From CAXRDE01 sp964229355 (GTDB lineage Bacteria > Cyanobacteriota > Sericytochromatia > UBA7694): a stretch of 64,000 bases of DNA. Of this stretch, positions 1 to 8,283 are shown in pieces (the first letter of the stretch is position 1; every line of letters begins with the position of its first letter). The position numbers and the translations under genes are program-made. Under the pieces are notes generated by a model. It was not told where the DNA came from and did no database searches. It was given only the letters and a program-made list of their open reading frames with translations. The stretch lies in the NCBI GenBank assembly GCA_964229355.1, contig CAXRDE010000014.1, positions 186,001-250,000 on the forward strand. Direction: 5' to 3'.

Positions 1-679
1 CGAGCATACGGTAGCCCTGATACTCAGCCTCAACCGCCAAATTCACCGCGCCTATAACCGCGTGCGCGAGGGCAACTTTGCCTTGCAGGGCATGTTGGGC
101 TTTGACATTCACGGTCTAACGGTGGGCCTGGTGGGCACCGGTAAAATTGGCCTGTGTGTGGCCCGCATTTTAAAGGGCTTTGGCTGCCGTATTTTGAGTT
201 ACGACCCCCAGCCCAGCGAAGACGCCTTACACATCGGTTGCGAACCCGTGGACCTGGCCACCCTGTGGCGCGAATCAGATATTGTGAGCCTGCACTGCCC
301 CTTGACCCCCGACACCCATCACCTGATTAACGGCGACAGCATTGCCCAGATGAAGCAGGGCGTTATGGTGGTAAACACCAGCCGCGGTGGACTGGTAGAT
401 ACCCATGCGGTTATTCAGGGCTTAAAGTCTGGCCAGATTGGCTACCTGGCTCTTGATGTGTACGAAGAAGAGGGAGACTTGTTTTTTGAGGATCTCTCCG
501 GGGTCGTCATTCAAGACGATGTTTTTAGTCGCTTATTGACCTTCCCCAATGTGCTGATTACCGGACACCAGGCCTTTTTTACCCGCAATGCCCTGCAGGC
601 GATTGCCGAAACCACCCTGTTCAATCTGCACCAGTTTGCTCAGGGACAGTCCTGCGACAACCAGGTGCCCACCCCATGA
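1..679 (+). CDS. ldhA: D-2-hydroxyacid dehydrogenase, D-lactate dehydrogenase type (5' end outside window)
   Basis: NAD-dependent D-2-hydroxyacid dehydrogenase, most like fermentative D-lactate dehydrogenase (pyruvate to D-lactate), cytoplasmic. The frame is open from base 2 and reads EHTVALILSLNRQIHRAYNR before the first possible internal start at 62, so that start is not real and the N-terminal catalytic segment lies upstream. Visible are the Rossmann motif VGLVGTGKIG, the substrate-binding Arg in NTSRGG, the Glu in DVYEEEGDLFFED and the general-acid His in ITGHQAF. The EEEGDLFFED stretch is typical of the LdhA branch rather than phosphoglycerate dehydrogenase. The stop overlaps the next start (ATGA), so it is probably co-transcribed with the Nudix gene. 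Sure of the family, fairly sure of the LdhA subgroup. Confidence 0.9.
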   Translation, partial: EHTVALILSLNRQIHRAYNRVREGNFALQGMLGFDIHGLTVGLVGTGKIGLCVARILKGFGCRILSYDPQPSEDALHIGCEPVDLATLWRESDIVSLHCPLTPDTHHLINGDSIAQMKQGVMVVNTSRGGLVDTHAVIQGLKSGQIGYLALDVYEEEGDLFFEDLSGVVIQDDVFSRLLTFPNVLITGHQAFFTRNALQAIAETTLFNLHQFAQGQSCDNQVPTP

Positions 680-1119
680 ACCCCGCGATACCCTATTTTG
701 GCAATTACCAACAGCAGGTCAGCTACCGTGCGCGGCCCGGTGCCTATGCCCTGCTTTTAAACCCCGCCGGACTGTTGGCAAGGGTTACCCTTCCCCAGGG
801 TTACTTTTTGCCCGGCGGCGGCATTGAACAGGGCGAAAGCCCTGAGACGGCGGTCTTGCGCGAAATTGCCGAAGAAACCGCTTGCGGTGCCACACTCATG
901 CTCAAAATTGGCGTGGCCGACGAATATATTTACACCCCTGGCTACGACACCGGGGTGCGCAAACCCAGTACGTTCTTTGTGGCCGAGGTGGGCCCCCCCA
1001 CGGGAGAACAGCCCGAGCACCCGGTGGACTGGGTCAGTCCTGAGGTCTTAAAAGAGAGCCTTTTGCACCACAGTCAACGCTGGGCCGTGCAGCAGTTTCT
1101 GCCCTATTTCTCGCCCTGA
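676..1119 (+). CDS. Nudix hydrolase
   Basis: 147-aa Nudix (MutT-like) hydrolase that would cleave a nucleoside diphosphate linked to another moiety using Mg2+ or Mn2+. The Nudix box spans about residues 48-70: GGIEQGE, seven residues, then REIAEETA. It fits Gx5Ex7REUxEE, but the Gly normally following the EE pair plus one is Ala here. PGAYALLL and the FFVAEV strand complete the usual fold. There is no extra substrate-specificity domain, so the substrate cannot be named. The start overlaps the ldhA stop by 4 nt, and the next gene starts 2 nt after this stop, so the three genes look like one transcript. Confidence 0.88.
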   Translation: MNPAIPYFGNYQQQVSYRARPGAYALLLNPAGLLARVTLPQGYFLPGGGIEQGESPETAVLREIAEETACGATLMLKIGVADEYIYTPGYDTGVRKPSTFFVAEVGPPTGEQPEHPVDWVSPEVLKESLLHHSQRWAVQQFLPYFSP

Positions 1120-1120
1120 T

Positions 1121-2470
1121 ATGCAGCGTCCGGTCACAGCCTGGAAAACCCGCGGGATGGGGATGATGGTGCTGATGGTGCTTAGCGCCTGTTGGCAGAA
1201 ACCGACACCGACACCGGAAGCGCCCTGGATCGCCTTTACCCACGCCCAGGTGATTCCCATTCATACGCCCGGTGTGTTAGCGGATCACACGGTACTGGTG
1301 CGCGACGGGCGCATTGTTAAGCTGGGCAAAAGCGATAAGATCTCACTGCCACCCAACACCCGGGTCATTGACCTGCAGGGCCAGTTTCTACTGCCCGGAT
1401 TTTCGGATATGCATGTGCATCTCACCGAATCCAAAGATCTCTTACGCTTTCTCGCCCACGGCATTACCCGCATTCGCAATATGGCGGCTCCCCCCGCGTA
1501 CGCCCGCTGGCTGGGAAGTCCCCACGTGCCGGATTTGAAAGAGGCCCTGGCTGAGGGGCGGGTGATAGGCCCTCAGGTAACAGGGTGCGGTCCCTTTTTG
1601 GACGGTAACCCACCGCAAAACAGCCTAACCACGGTGATTGACACGGCTGAGGCAGCCCGCAAGGCGGTTCAGGAGACCGCAGCCGCAGGTTACGACTGCG
1701 TCAAAATCTACAACCGCCTAAGCCCGGAAATGTTTGCCGTAATTCGCGAAGAGGCTCGGCGCTTAAACATTCCACTTATGGGTCACGTACCCCTGCACGT
1801 GGGCATTGAAGGCGCCCTCAACGCCCCCATGAAGAGCATTGAACACCTCAACGCGTACGTGGATAATTTTGCGGGGGTTTACCGGGTTCCGCCTGAACAG
1901 TGGCAAACGGTAGCTCAGCGCACCGCCGCGCAGGGGGTGTATAACTGCCCGACCCTGGTGATCTGGGACCAGCACCCGGTGTACGGTCGCTTTGACCTGA
2001 TTGAAAACGATCCCCGCTTTACCCAATTGCACTGGGCCCTTCAAGTTTTTTGGAAGCACAGCCTCGACAGCGTGTTTGAGGTGACCTATGCCGACAAGCG
2101 CCGTTACCCTGCGCACATCCTCGCGTTATCCAAACCCATGGTGAAAGCCCTCTATGATGCCGGCGCCCCGCTCTTGATTGGCACCGACGCCAATTTTACC
2201 GGCATTTATCCCGGCTGGAGCGCCCTGAGAGAAATGGAGCTTTTTGCAGAGGCCGGGATTCCCAATGCAGGGATTTTAGAGGCTGCTACCCTGAATGCGG
2301 CCCGTGTGGTAGGCGTGGCGCATGAGGAGGGCAGCGTTGAAGTGGGCAAAAAGGCCCAGTTTGTGGTACTCAAAGAAAATCCCCTGCAAGATATCCGGGC
2401 GGTGTACGCTACCGTGGGGGTGATGGTGCAGGGGAGGTGGTTCACGCGGGCGGAGCTTCAGAAGCCATAA
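1121..2470 (+). CDS. Amidohydrolase-family lipoprotein
   Basis: 449-aa metal-dependent hydrolase of the amidohydrolase superfamily (imidazolonepropionase/Xaa-Pro dipeptidase-like group), probably anchored in the envelope. The N-terminus is a lipoprotein signal ending in VLSAC (Cys24). A small beta domain (about residues 36-90) precedes the metal-binding HxH of SDMHVHL (His98, His100). Further ligands are the Lys in DCVKIYN, the His in GHVPL, the His in IEHLNAY and the Asp in LIGTDANF. The C-terminal strand AQFVVLKENPL closes the beta sandwich. All active-site residues are present, so it should be active. The substrate (cyclic amide, dipeptide or ester) is unknown. The start lies 2 nt after the Nudix stop, and the 3' end overlaps the opposing DUF3565 gene by 29 nt. 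Confidence 0.88.
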   Translation: MQRPVTAWKTRGMGMMVLMVLSACWQKPTPTPEAPWIAFTHAQVIPIHTPGVLADHTVLVRDGRIVKLGKSDKISLPPNTRVIDLQGQFLLPGFSDMHVHLTESKDLLRFLAHGITRIRNMAAPPAYARWLGSPHVPDLKEALAEGRVIGPQVTGCGPFLDGNPPQNSLTTVIDTAEAARKAVQETAAAGYDCVKIYNRLSPEMFAVIREEARRLNIPLMGHVPLHVGIEGALNAPMKSIEHLNAYVDNFAGVYRVPPEQWQTVAQRTAAQGVYNCPTLVIWDQHPVYGRFDLIENDPRFTQLHWALQVFWKHSLDSVFEVTYADKRRYPAHILALSKPMVKALYDAGAPLLIGTDANFTGIYPGWSALREMELFAEAGIPNAGILEAATLNAARVVGVAHEEGSVEVGKKAQFVVLKENPLQDIRAVYATVGVMVQGRWFTRAELQKP

Positions 2471-2663
2471 ACCCGCGCTGCTCGCAGTGTTTGCACCAAA
2501 GCGTCTGTCCCAGACGGGACTGCCGCCCTGAGGCGGTCAACACCCAGTGTCGTTCTACCAGCGGGGGACGGTGTCGTACATGCTGCCGATGGCCACAGGC
2601 CAACACCGCCACCCAGTGCTGTTCATCGTCCAGCACAAAGTCCACCATGACCTGTGCGGCCAT
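2442..2663 (-). CDS. DUF3565-family small zinc-binding protein
   Basis: 73-aa protein with the DUF3565 signature. It has HWVAVLACGHRQHVRH near residues 16-31, then RPPLVERHWVL and a C-terminal WCKHCE pair. One Cys-Gly-His and a CxxC suggest a structural zinc site. The function of the family is unknown. It starts 11 nt after the EttA stop on the same strand, so it probably shares the EttA transcript. A weak AGGA lies about 12 nt before the ATG, and an internal Met at residue 6 is an alternative start. The 3' end runs 29 nt into the convergent amidohydrolase gene. Confidence 0.8.
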   Translation of the reverse strand: MAAQVMVDFVLDDEQHWVAVLACGHRQHVRHRPPLVERHWVLTASGRQSRLGQTLWCKHCEQRGFMASEAPPA

Positions 2664-2674
2664 GGCAGTCGGTC

Positions 2675-4333
2675 CTAATTTTTCACCAGGGGCTTGTACT
2701 TTAAGCGGTGAGGTACCTTGGCATCTTCACCGAGACGCTTGCGACGATCTTCTTCATACTCCTGATAGGTGCCTTCAAAGAAGACCACTTCACTGTTGCC
2801 TTCAAAGGCCAAAATGTGGGTAGCAATCCGGTCTAAGAACCAGCGATCGTGAGAGACCACCACGGCACAACCGGCGTAGTTTAACAAGGCCACTTCCAGC
2901 GCGCGCAAGGTATCCACGTCTAAGTCGTTGGTGGGTTCATCGAGCAGCAAGAGGTTGCTGTCTTGCTTGAGCAGTTTGGCCATGTGAACGCGGTTGCGCT
3001 CCCCTCCCGACAAGAGGCCCACTTTTTTCTGTTGATCAGACCCTTTAAAGTTAAAGCGAGACACATAGGCGCGGGCGTTGACTTCCTTTTTGCCCAGCTG
3101 CAAGAATTCGTAGCCCTCAGAAATTTCGTCGTAGACGGTCTTTTCAGGATCTAAAGCATCGCGGCTTTGATCCACGTAGCCCAGTTGTACCGTTTCGCCC
3201 TTACGCAGGGTGCCTGAATCAGGCTGTTCCTGGTCCGTGATCATGCGCATGAGGGTGGTTTTACCGGCACCGTTGGCCCCGATGACGCCCACAATACCCG
3301 CAGGCGGCAGCGCAAAGGTGAGGTTTTCAAACAACAGTTTGTCGTCGTAAGCTTTGGTGACATTTTGGGCTTCAATGACCACATCACCCAAACGTTCACC
3401 GCTGGGAATGTAAATTTCCACGTTGTCTACCTGTAGTTGTTGATCTGCTGCCAGCAGTTTTTCGTAGCTGTTTAAGCGGGCCTTGTTTTTGGCCTGACGA
3501 CCCTTGGGCGACATGCGCACCCACTCCAGCTCCTGAGCCAGGGTCTTTTGACGGTTGGCGGACTGCTTTTGCTGGGTGGCCAATTGCTGCTCTTTTTGCT
3601 CTAACCACGAAGAGTAGTTCCCGTGCCAGGGGATCGCATTGCCGTGATCCAGTTCCAGAATCCAATCGGTGACGTTGTCTAAGAAGTAGCGATCGTGGGT
3701 GACTACAATAACAGCACCCTTGTGATTTTTGAGGTGGTTTTCGAGCCAGGCCACGGTCTCAGCGTCCAGGTGGTTGGTGGGTTCGTCTAAGAGAATCAAA
3801 TCAGGGGCAGACAAGAGCAAACGGCACAGGGCCACCCGACGGCGCTCACCGCCCGACAGGTTGTCCACAGAGGCATCCCCCGGCGGACAACGCAGGGCGT
3901 CCATGGCCATTTCCACGCGGTTGTCTAAGTTCCAGCCGTCATGGGCTTCAATTTCATCTTGCAGGCGCGCAAATTCATCGGCGGTTTCTTCAGAGTAGTT
4001 CATGCTCAATTCTTCAAAGCGCTGCATTAAATCCCGCACATGGCCCACGCCGTCTTCAACGTTTTCTTTGACGGTTTTGCTGCTATCGAGTTCAGGCTCC
4101 TGCGGTAAATACCCCACCGTAAACCCCTTGGTTAAACGGGCTTCGCCCTGAAAGGCGTCGTCCAGGCCCGCCATAATTTTTAACAGGGTAGACTTACCCG
4201 CCCCGTTGTGACCAATAATCCCGATTTTGGCGTCAGGGAAGAAGCCCAGGGTGACGTCTTTGAGCACCTCACGGTGATTGGGGCCCACTTTTTTATTGAG
4301 TTTGTAGGTTTGGTAAATGTATTGTTCAGCCAT
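2675..4333 (-). CDS. ettA: ABC-F translational factor EttA
   Basis: 552-aa cytoplasmic ABC-F ATPase, the usual EttA length, with no membrane segments. ABC-F proteins bind the ribosomal E site. EttA gates entry into the elongation cycle according to the ATP/ADP ratio. Two ATPase cassettes are visible, with Walker A GHNGAGKST near residue 42 and GANGAGKTT near residue 355. Signatures are LSGGERRRVAL and LSGGERNRVHM, Walker B LILLDEPTNHLD and LLLLDEPTNDLD. The short arm and the charged linker (EQKEQQLATQQKQ) between cassettes are as in EttA. The SD AAAGGA lies a few bases upstream of the ATG. The DUF3565 gene follows on the same strand. Confidence 0.95.
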   Translation of the reverse strand: MAEQYIYQTYKLNKKVGPNHREVLKDVTLGFFPDAKIGIIGHNGAGKSTLLKIMAGLDDAFQGEARLTKGFTVGYLPQEPELDSSKTVKENVEDGVGHVRDLMQRFEELSMNYSEETADEFARLQDEIEAHDGWNLDNRVEMAMDALRCPPGDASVDNLSGGERRRVALCRLLLSAPDLILLDEPTNHLDAETVAWLENHLKNHKGAVIVVTHDRYFLDNVTDWILELDHGNAIPWHGNYSSWLEQKEQQLATQQKQSANRQKTLAQELEWVRMSPKGRQAKNKARLNSYEKLLAADQQLQVDNVEIYIPSGERLGDVVIEAQNVTKAYDDKLLFENLTFALPPAGIVGVIGANGAGKTTLMRMITDQEQPDSGTLRKGETVQLGYVDQSRDALDPEKTVYDEISEGYEFLQLGKKEVNARAYVSRFNFKGSDQQKKVGLLSGGERNRVHMAKLLKQDSNLLLLDEPTNDLDVDTLRALEVALLNYAGCAVVVSHDRWFLDRIATHILAFEGNSEVVFFEGTYQEYEEDRRKRLGEDAKVPHRLKYKPLVKN

Positions 4334-4518
4334 AATTGATCCTTTGAAATCGTTGAGTATTAAAGGTATTGTAGGGGGTTTTCAAGAAAGTGGTAAGAAT
4401 TTAAACCCGAAGTCACGTTTTTTCAACGTTTTATGACGCAAAGATTTTCGCGATGTAAACTCCATGCTAAACTATTTTAAAAACTTTCATCAGAAAGCTA
4501 CGAGTATGAGGTATCCCT

Positions 4519-5511
4519 GTGAGTGATGAGCGCATTGTAATTGTTGACGATGAGCCCGAGGAGAATGCGTTAATTTACAGCAAAGTATTACAACAGGCGG
4601 GCTACGAAAATATTGAGTTCGTGGAATCGGTGGATCTGCTGATCCACCTCTTAAACGAAGCCGTGGCCCAGTCCTCAGACATTGACCTGATTTTAATGGA
4701 CGTGCTCATGCCCGGCAAAGACGGCATTGAGGGCATTTACCAGGTCAAACAATACGAACTCTTCAATGACATTCCCATTGTCATGCTCAGCGCTTCTGAT
4801 GACAAACAATTGCTCAAAAAAGCCTTTGAAGCCGGTGCCCTGGACTACATCACCAAACCCGTGGACGCCATCGAACTGCAAGCGCGCGTGGGTGCCGCAC
4901 TGCGTCTGAATGCAGAGCTTAAACAGCGCAAGCGTTGGGAAAAAGAGCTGTTGGAAATGACCCGTACCCTCATGGACAACAACGCCAAACTGGAGCAAGC
5001 CTCCTTTTTGGATCCCGTGACGGGCCTGCTCAACCGCAAAGCCTTTGACAAGCGCCTGAAAGAAGATTGGATTCACGCCTACGTGCAAAAAAGCGACATT
5101 TCGCTGATTCTGGTACAGGTGAACGACTTCCAGCGCTTTAACGAGCAAAAAGGTGCCGTTCAGGGCGATGCCTGTCTGGTGCGTGTCTCCGACGCTTTAC
5201 AGCCCTTTGTGAAAGAACGGGGGCTACTGGCCCGTTTTGGTGGCACCCTGTTTGCTTTGCTGTACCCCAGTTATAGCGAAGCTGAAATTCGCCCGCTGGT
5301 CAACGCCATCCCCCGCGCCATTGCCGAGCTGGGCATTGATTTTGACGAAGACGAATCAGGCCACGTGAGTGTTTCGGTGGGTTTTGCCTCGGTGGATCCT
5401 GCGGTAACCCCTGGCCCCATCACCCTCTTGCAAAGTGCCGATCTGGATCTGGCCACAGAGCGCTTAGATGAAGCCTTAGATGCGGAAATTCACGCCCGCG
5501 TTGAGAATTAA
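4519..5511 (+). CDS. Response regulator with degenerate GGDEF domain
   Basis: 330-aa cytoplasmic regulator. The receiver domain (about 1-125) has the acidic pocket VDDEPEE, phospho-acceptor Asp in LILMDVLMPG, LSASD and the conserved Lys in ITKPVDA, so it should be phosphorylatable. After a coiled linker (KQRKRWEKELLEMTRTL) comes a diguanylate-cyclase-like fold beginning DPVTGLLNRKAFD. The active-site loop reads GGTLF instead of GG(D/E)EF, so it lacks the catalytic acid and should not make c-di-GMP. It may bind a nucleotide or act by protein contact. The GTG start is supported by a GAGG 7 nt upstream. No kinase gene is adjacent. Confident of domains, not of role. Confidence 0.88.
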   Translation: MSDERIVIVDDEPEENALIYSKVLQQAGYENIEFVESVDLLIHLLNEAVAQSSDIDLILMDVLMPGKDGIEGIYQVKQYELFNDIPIVMLSASDDKQLLKKAFEAGALDYITKPVDAIELQARVGAALRLNAELKQRKRWEKELLEMTRTLMDNNAKLEQASFLDPVTGLLNRKAFDKRLKEDWIHAYVQKSDISLILVQVNDFQRFNEQKGAVQGDACLVRVSDALQPFVKERGLLARFGGTLFALLYPSYSEAEIRPLVNAIPRAIAELGIDFDEDESGHVSVSVGFASVDPAVTPGPITLLQSADLDLATERLDEALDAEIHARVEN

Positions 5512-5562
5512 CCCCAATCTTCTCCCACACTGGATTCCGGTGTGGTAGACTGATTTTCACGT

Positions 5563-5644
5563 GCGGGTGTGGCGGAATTGGCAGACGCGCTAGATTTAGG
5601 CTCTAGTGTCTTACGACGTGGAGGTTCAAGTCCTCTCGCCCGCA
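5563..5644 (+). tRNA. tRNA-Leu (anticodon UAG)
   Basis: Class II tRNA. The acceptor stem GCGGGTG pairs with CGCCCGC (one G-U), discriminator A. The anticodon stem CTAGA/TCTAG encloses the loop TTTAGGC, giving anticodon UAG at 5597-5599 (Leu, CUA and related codons). A long variable arm and a T-arm with loop TTCAAGT are visible. The 3' CCA is not encoded (the discriminator is followed by CTT), so it must be added by the CCA enzyme. corA starts 32 nt downstream. Confidence 0.97.
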
Positions 5645-5676
5645 CTTTACTGTTTTCTTTTTGGGGAGGTTTTAGT

Positions 5677-6849
5677 ATGTCACCACCCGAGTACCCTACC
5701 CCTCTTTCTCATGTGCATACCCGCACTTCATTTATGCATCGCCGCACAGCCCCTGGCGAAGTGCCCGGCACCCTGGTCACCGACCCCAATTCACCGGATC
5801 CTGTTTTTCAGATACTCAAATACAGCATCGACACCCTCTACGAAAACAAGAATGTCCGCCTCGACGCCATCTTAAGCGCTCCCGAATACCAGCCCGATGA
5901 CCACAGCGTCACCTGGATTAATATTGAAGGCTTAGGCAACGCCAGCGCCGTTGAAGCGCTGGGTAAAGCCTACCGCTTACACCCGCTGGCCTTAGAAGAC
6001 GTGGTCAACGCCCACCAGCGCCCCAAACTTGAGCCCTATGAAAACGTGATCTACGTGGTGGCCCGCATGCCCCACCCCGAAATGCTCAACGACACCGAAC
6101 AGGTGAGCTTTTTTCTGGGCAAAAACTTTTTGATCACTTTCCAGGAGGGCACCCCCGGTGATGTGTTTGAACCCGTGCGGGAACGCATTCGCGAGAGCAA
6201 GGGCCGCATTCGCCAGCCCAACGCCGCCTATTTAATGTATGCCCTGCTCGACACCGCCATTGATCAGTACTTTCCTCAACTCGAATACTATGTGGATCTT
6301 TTAGAGAGCATTGAAGATCGCATCCTAAAATTCCCTTACGCTGAAGTGGCCTCAGAATTACACACCATTCGCCGCCACCTCTTGTTTTTACATCGCTCCA
6401 TTCGCCCCCTGCAAGACATGCTCAACGCCATCATGCGCGAAGAACGCTTCGTGGATGAAGCCACACGGGTGTATTTAAGAGATTGTTTGGACCACACGGC
6501 ACAGTTGATGGACATGCTCGACACCTATCGCGACGTGGCCACGCAACTTATGGATATGTCCGTGTCCGCCGCCGGCCACCGCATGAACGAAATCATGAAG
6601 TTTCTCACAGTCATGTCGAGTATTTTCATACCCCTGACCTTTATTGCCGGGGTCTACGGCATGAACTTTGACCACAGTGTCTCACCCTACAACATGCCCG
6701 AACTGCACTGGGTGTACGGTTACCCGTTTTGCCTGTTTTTAATGGCCATCTCGGTCATTGCCCTGATCGCCTTTTTTCGCTACCGCGGCTGGCTGGGCAT
6801 TCCCGAGTCCGATCGTCACCACCGCAAAACGCGGCGCAGCCAGCGCTAG
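5677..6849 (+). CDS. corA: CorA-family magnesium/cobalt channel
   Basis: 390-aa inner-membrane Mg2+ channel of the CorA/MIT family, which forms pentamers. The long soluble N-terminal alpha/beta domain and helical stalk are followed by two C-terminal transmembrane helices. The family signature YGMN is in IAGVYGMNFDH, between them. The open frame extends back into the tRNA gene. The real start is the ATG at 5677, preceded by GGGGAGG 7 nt upstream. The C-terminal tail is basic (RHHRKTRRSQR). It may be read from the tRNA promoter, since there is no clear terminator between them. Confidence 0.94.
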   Translation: MSPPEYPTPLSHVHTRTSFMHRRTAPGEVPGTLVTDPNSPDPVFQILKYSIDTLYENKNVRLDAILSAPEYQPDDHSVTWINIEGLGNASAVEALGKAYRLHPLALEDVVNAHQRPKLEPYENVIYVVARMPHPEMLNDTEQVSFFLGKNFLITFQEGTPGDVFEPVRERIRESKGRIRQPNAAYLMYALLDTAIDQYFPQLEYYVDLLESIEDRILKFPYAEVASELHTIRRHLLFLHRSIRPLQDMLNAIMREERFVDEATRVYLRDCLDHTAQLMDMLDTYRDVATQLMDMSVSAAGHRMNEIMKFLTVMSSIFIPLTFIAGVYGMNFDHSVSPYNMPELHWVYGYPFCLFLMAISVIALIAFFRYRGWLGIPESDRHHRKTRRSQR

Positions 6850-6864
6850 CCTTTGCGCATTTGC

Positions 6865-7614
6865 TTAAGGGTTTAAGCGCGCCGTGACATCGGCCTTTAA
6901 CTGGGTCAAACCCTCCACCACCTGATCCTGAAGCTCTTTCCAGGCCAGGGTTTCTACGGACTTCTGGTAGGCATAGGCCGCATCTTGAAAGTCCGCCGCT
7001 TCGCTACTCAACAAAATGCGCTCCCCTTTGGCAGAAGCGTCAAAGGGTTTGAGTAAGGTGCCGGTGTATACATCTAAGGCAATGGCCTCCAAAGACACCT
7101 GACTCTCGTAGGCCACCGTATCTGAAAAAGACTCAAAAAAGCCCTGGTTTTGTTGGCGGCTGGGCGAAAACGTGTGCTTGCCCGTAATGATCAAGAGCAC
7201 ATCGGTTTGAAAACGCGAACCGAGGGTGCGCAAGCTTTCAAAGCTCTGGGTATTGCCCACAAAACTCTCAGGAATCAACAGGGTCTCTTTGACCATTTCA
7301 CTGTCGGCAAAGGCTTCACGGGCTTCGGTTAAGACCGCCGCCTGATCCACCTTATCGAGGCGGCTATCGAGTTGGTAATACACCACCCCCACCCGAATCG
7401 GAAAATCGAGCACAATTTCGCGCTGTAAATTGTCGCGCAATTGCTGCTCCTGGGCGTTGACCACCTCGCCGGTGAGCAGGTCCGCCAGCCCCTCGCGGGG
7501 CATGGCCTCAGGGGCTGTGGCATAGCCTGGCGTCGAAGAGACACCGTAACTGGTACAACTGGCCAGAAATAACAGACTGCTTAACAGCAAGGGAGCAAGG
7601 GTTCGCTTTAACAT
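6865..7614 (-). CDS. Lipoprotein, paralogue A of a tandem pair
   Basis: 249-aa predicted lipoprotein, signal peptide ending LFLASC. It is homologous over most of its length to the lipoprotein at 8284-9069. Long identical blocks are shared, for example VLDFPIRVGVVYYQL, LRTLGSRFQTDVLLI and VAYESQVSLEAIALDVYTG. The layout (a strand with VGVVYY, then a helical segment, then a DVLLI strand) loosely resembles the lipoproteins called rhombotarget lipoproteins, but the C-terminal GG-type rhombosortase tail is absent. Function unknown. It is the last gene of a three-gene minus-strand operon (lipoprotein B, beta-barrel, lipoprotein A; the gap before it is 16 nt), so the three probably work in one envelope complex. 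Confidence 0.8.
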   Translation of the reverse strand: MLKRTLAPLLLSSLLFLASCTSYGVSSTPGYATAPEAMPREGLADLLTGEVVNAQEQQLRDNLQREIVLDFPIRVGVVYYQLDSRLDKVDQAAVLTEAREAFADSEMVKETLLIPESFVGNTQSFESLRTLGSRFQTDVLLIITGKHTFSPSRQQNQGFFESFSDTVAYESQVSLEAIALDVYTGTLLKPFDASAKGERILLSSEAADFQDAAYAYQKSVETLAWKELQDQVVEGLTQLKADVTARLNP

Positions 7615-7630
7615 AGGGGATTCTCTTTTC

Positions 7631-8233
7631 TTAAAACTTCAGGCGCATGCCCAGCAAGGTGCCACCACCCACGGTGACTTCGAGATCCTGGCGGGGCTGC
7701 CAGGCCAGTTCCAGACCCGTTTGAGGACCAAATTTGAGCCGCTGAAAAAAATCACCGCGCTCCAGTAGCGAAAACCCGAGGGTCAGATTCATCCGCAGGG
7801 CCAGGGGCATCTCCCACAGGTTAAAGCCGTAGGCCACAGACAGCCCCAGATCGGGGGTTAAAATATTGCGCTGACGCGAATCTTGAATTACATCGCTGTA
7901 ATCGGTGCGACTGCTGACGTGCAGGCCGCCGACCCATCCCACCGATAATCCGTCTTTATCGTAGCTGCGGGCGAGCAAACGCAGACCCAGCTCAGGCGAC
8001 TGTTCAAAAATGGGGGTTAAGCTGCTGCTGTACTGCTTGGTGACCGCATAGGCTCCCGCAGACACACCCCACATGCTGTAATCGTAGGCAATGCCGTAGA
8101 GGCCAATACCGAGGGCGTGCCCTTCAGAGAAATCCGCACTGCGTTGAATGGCAGCGTGTGCAGGGGCAAGGGAACTCAGATAGGCCAGAGCGCCCAGGGC
8201 AGAAACAAAAAGACGACGAGATGACTTGAACAT
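7631..8233 (-). CDS. Predicted outer-membrane beta-barrel protein
   Basis: 200-aa protein with a Sec signal peptide cleaved after PAHA. Alternating hydrophobic strands rich in Gly and aromatics follow (GLYGIAYDYS, LSVGWVGGLHV, LGLSVAYGFNL, LALRMNLTLGFSL, LEVTVGGGTLLG). The last residue is Phe (RLKF), the usual recognition signal for the outer-membrane assembly machinery. This suggests a small 8-10-strand barrel. It lies between the two paralogous lipoprotein genes (50 nt and 16 nt gaps, same strand), so it may be their outer-membrane partner. No enzymatic motif seen. Confidence 0.75.
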   Translation of the reverse strand: MFKSSRRLFVSALGALAYLSSLAPAHAAIQRSADFSEGHALGIGLYGIAYDYSMWGVSAGAYAVTKQYSSSLTPIFEQSPELGLRLLARSYDKDGLSVGWVGGLHVSSRTDYSDVIQDSRQRNILTPDLGLSVAYGFNLWEMPLALRMNLTLGFSLLERGDFFQRLKFGPQTGLELAWQPRQDLEVTVGGGTLLGMRLKF

Positions 8234-8283
8234 GGTTTATTTTCCTTTGATGCTTTGTATTATAAGAGAAAAGAGGCAGAAAC

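Noticed and set aside
2437..2823. 128-codon plus-strand ORF over the DUF3565 gene
   Set aside because: The opposite strand encodes a recognisable DUF3565 protein; this frame is Cys/Arg-rich noise.
5569..5676. N-terminal extension of CorA through the tRNA gene
   Set aside because: The extension translates the tRNA; a strong SD and ATG lie at 5663-5679.
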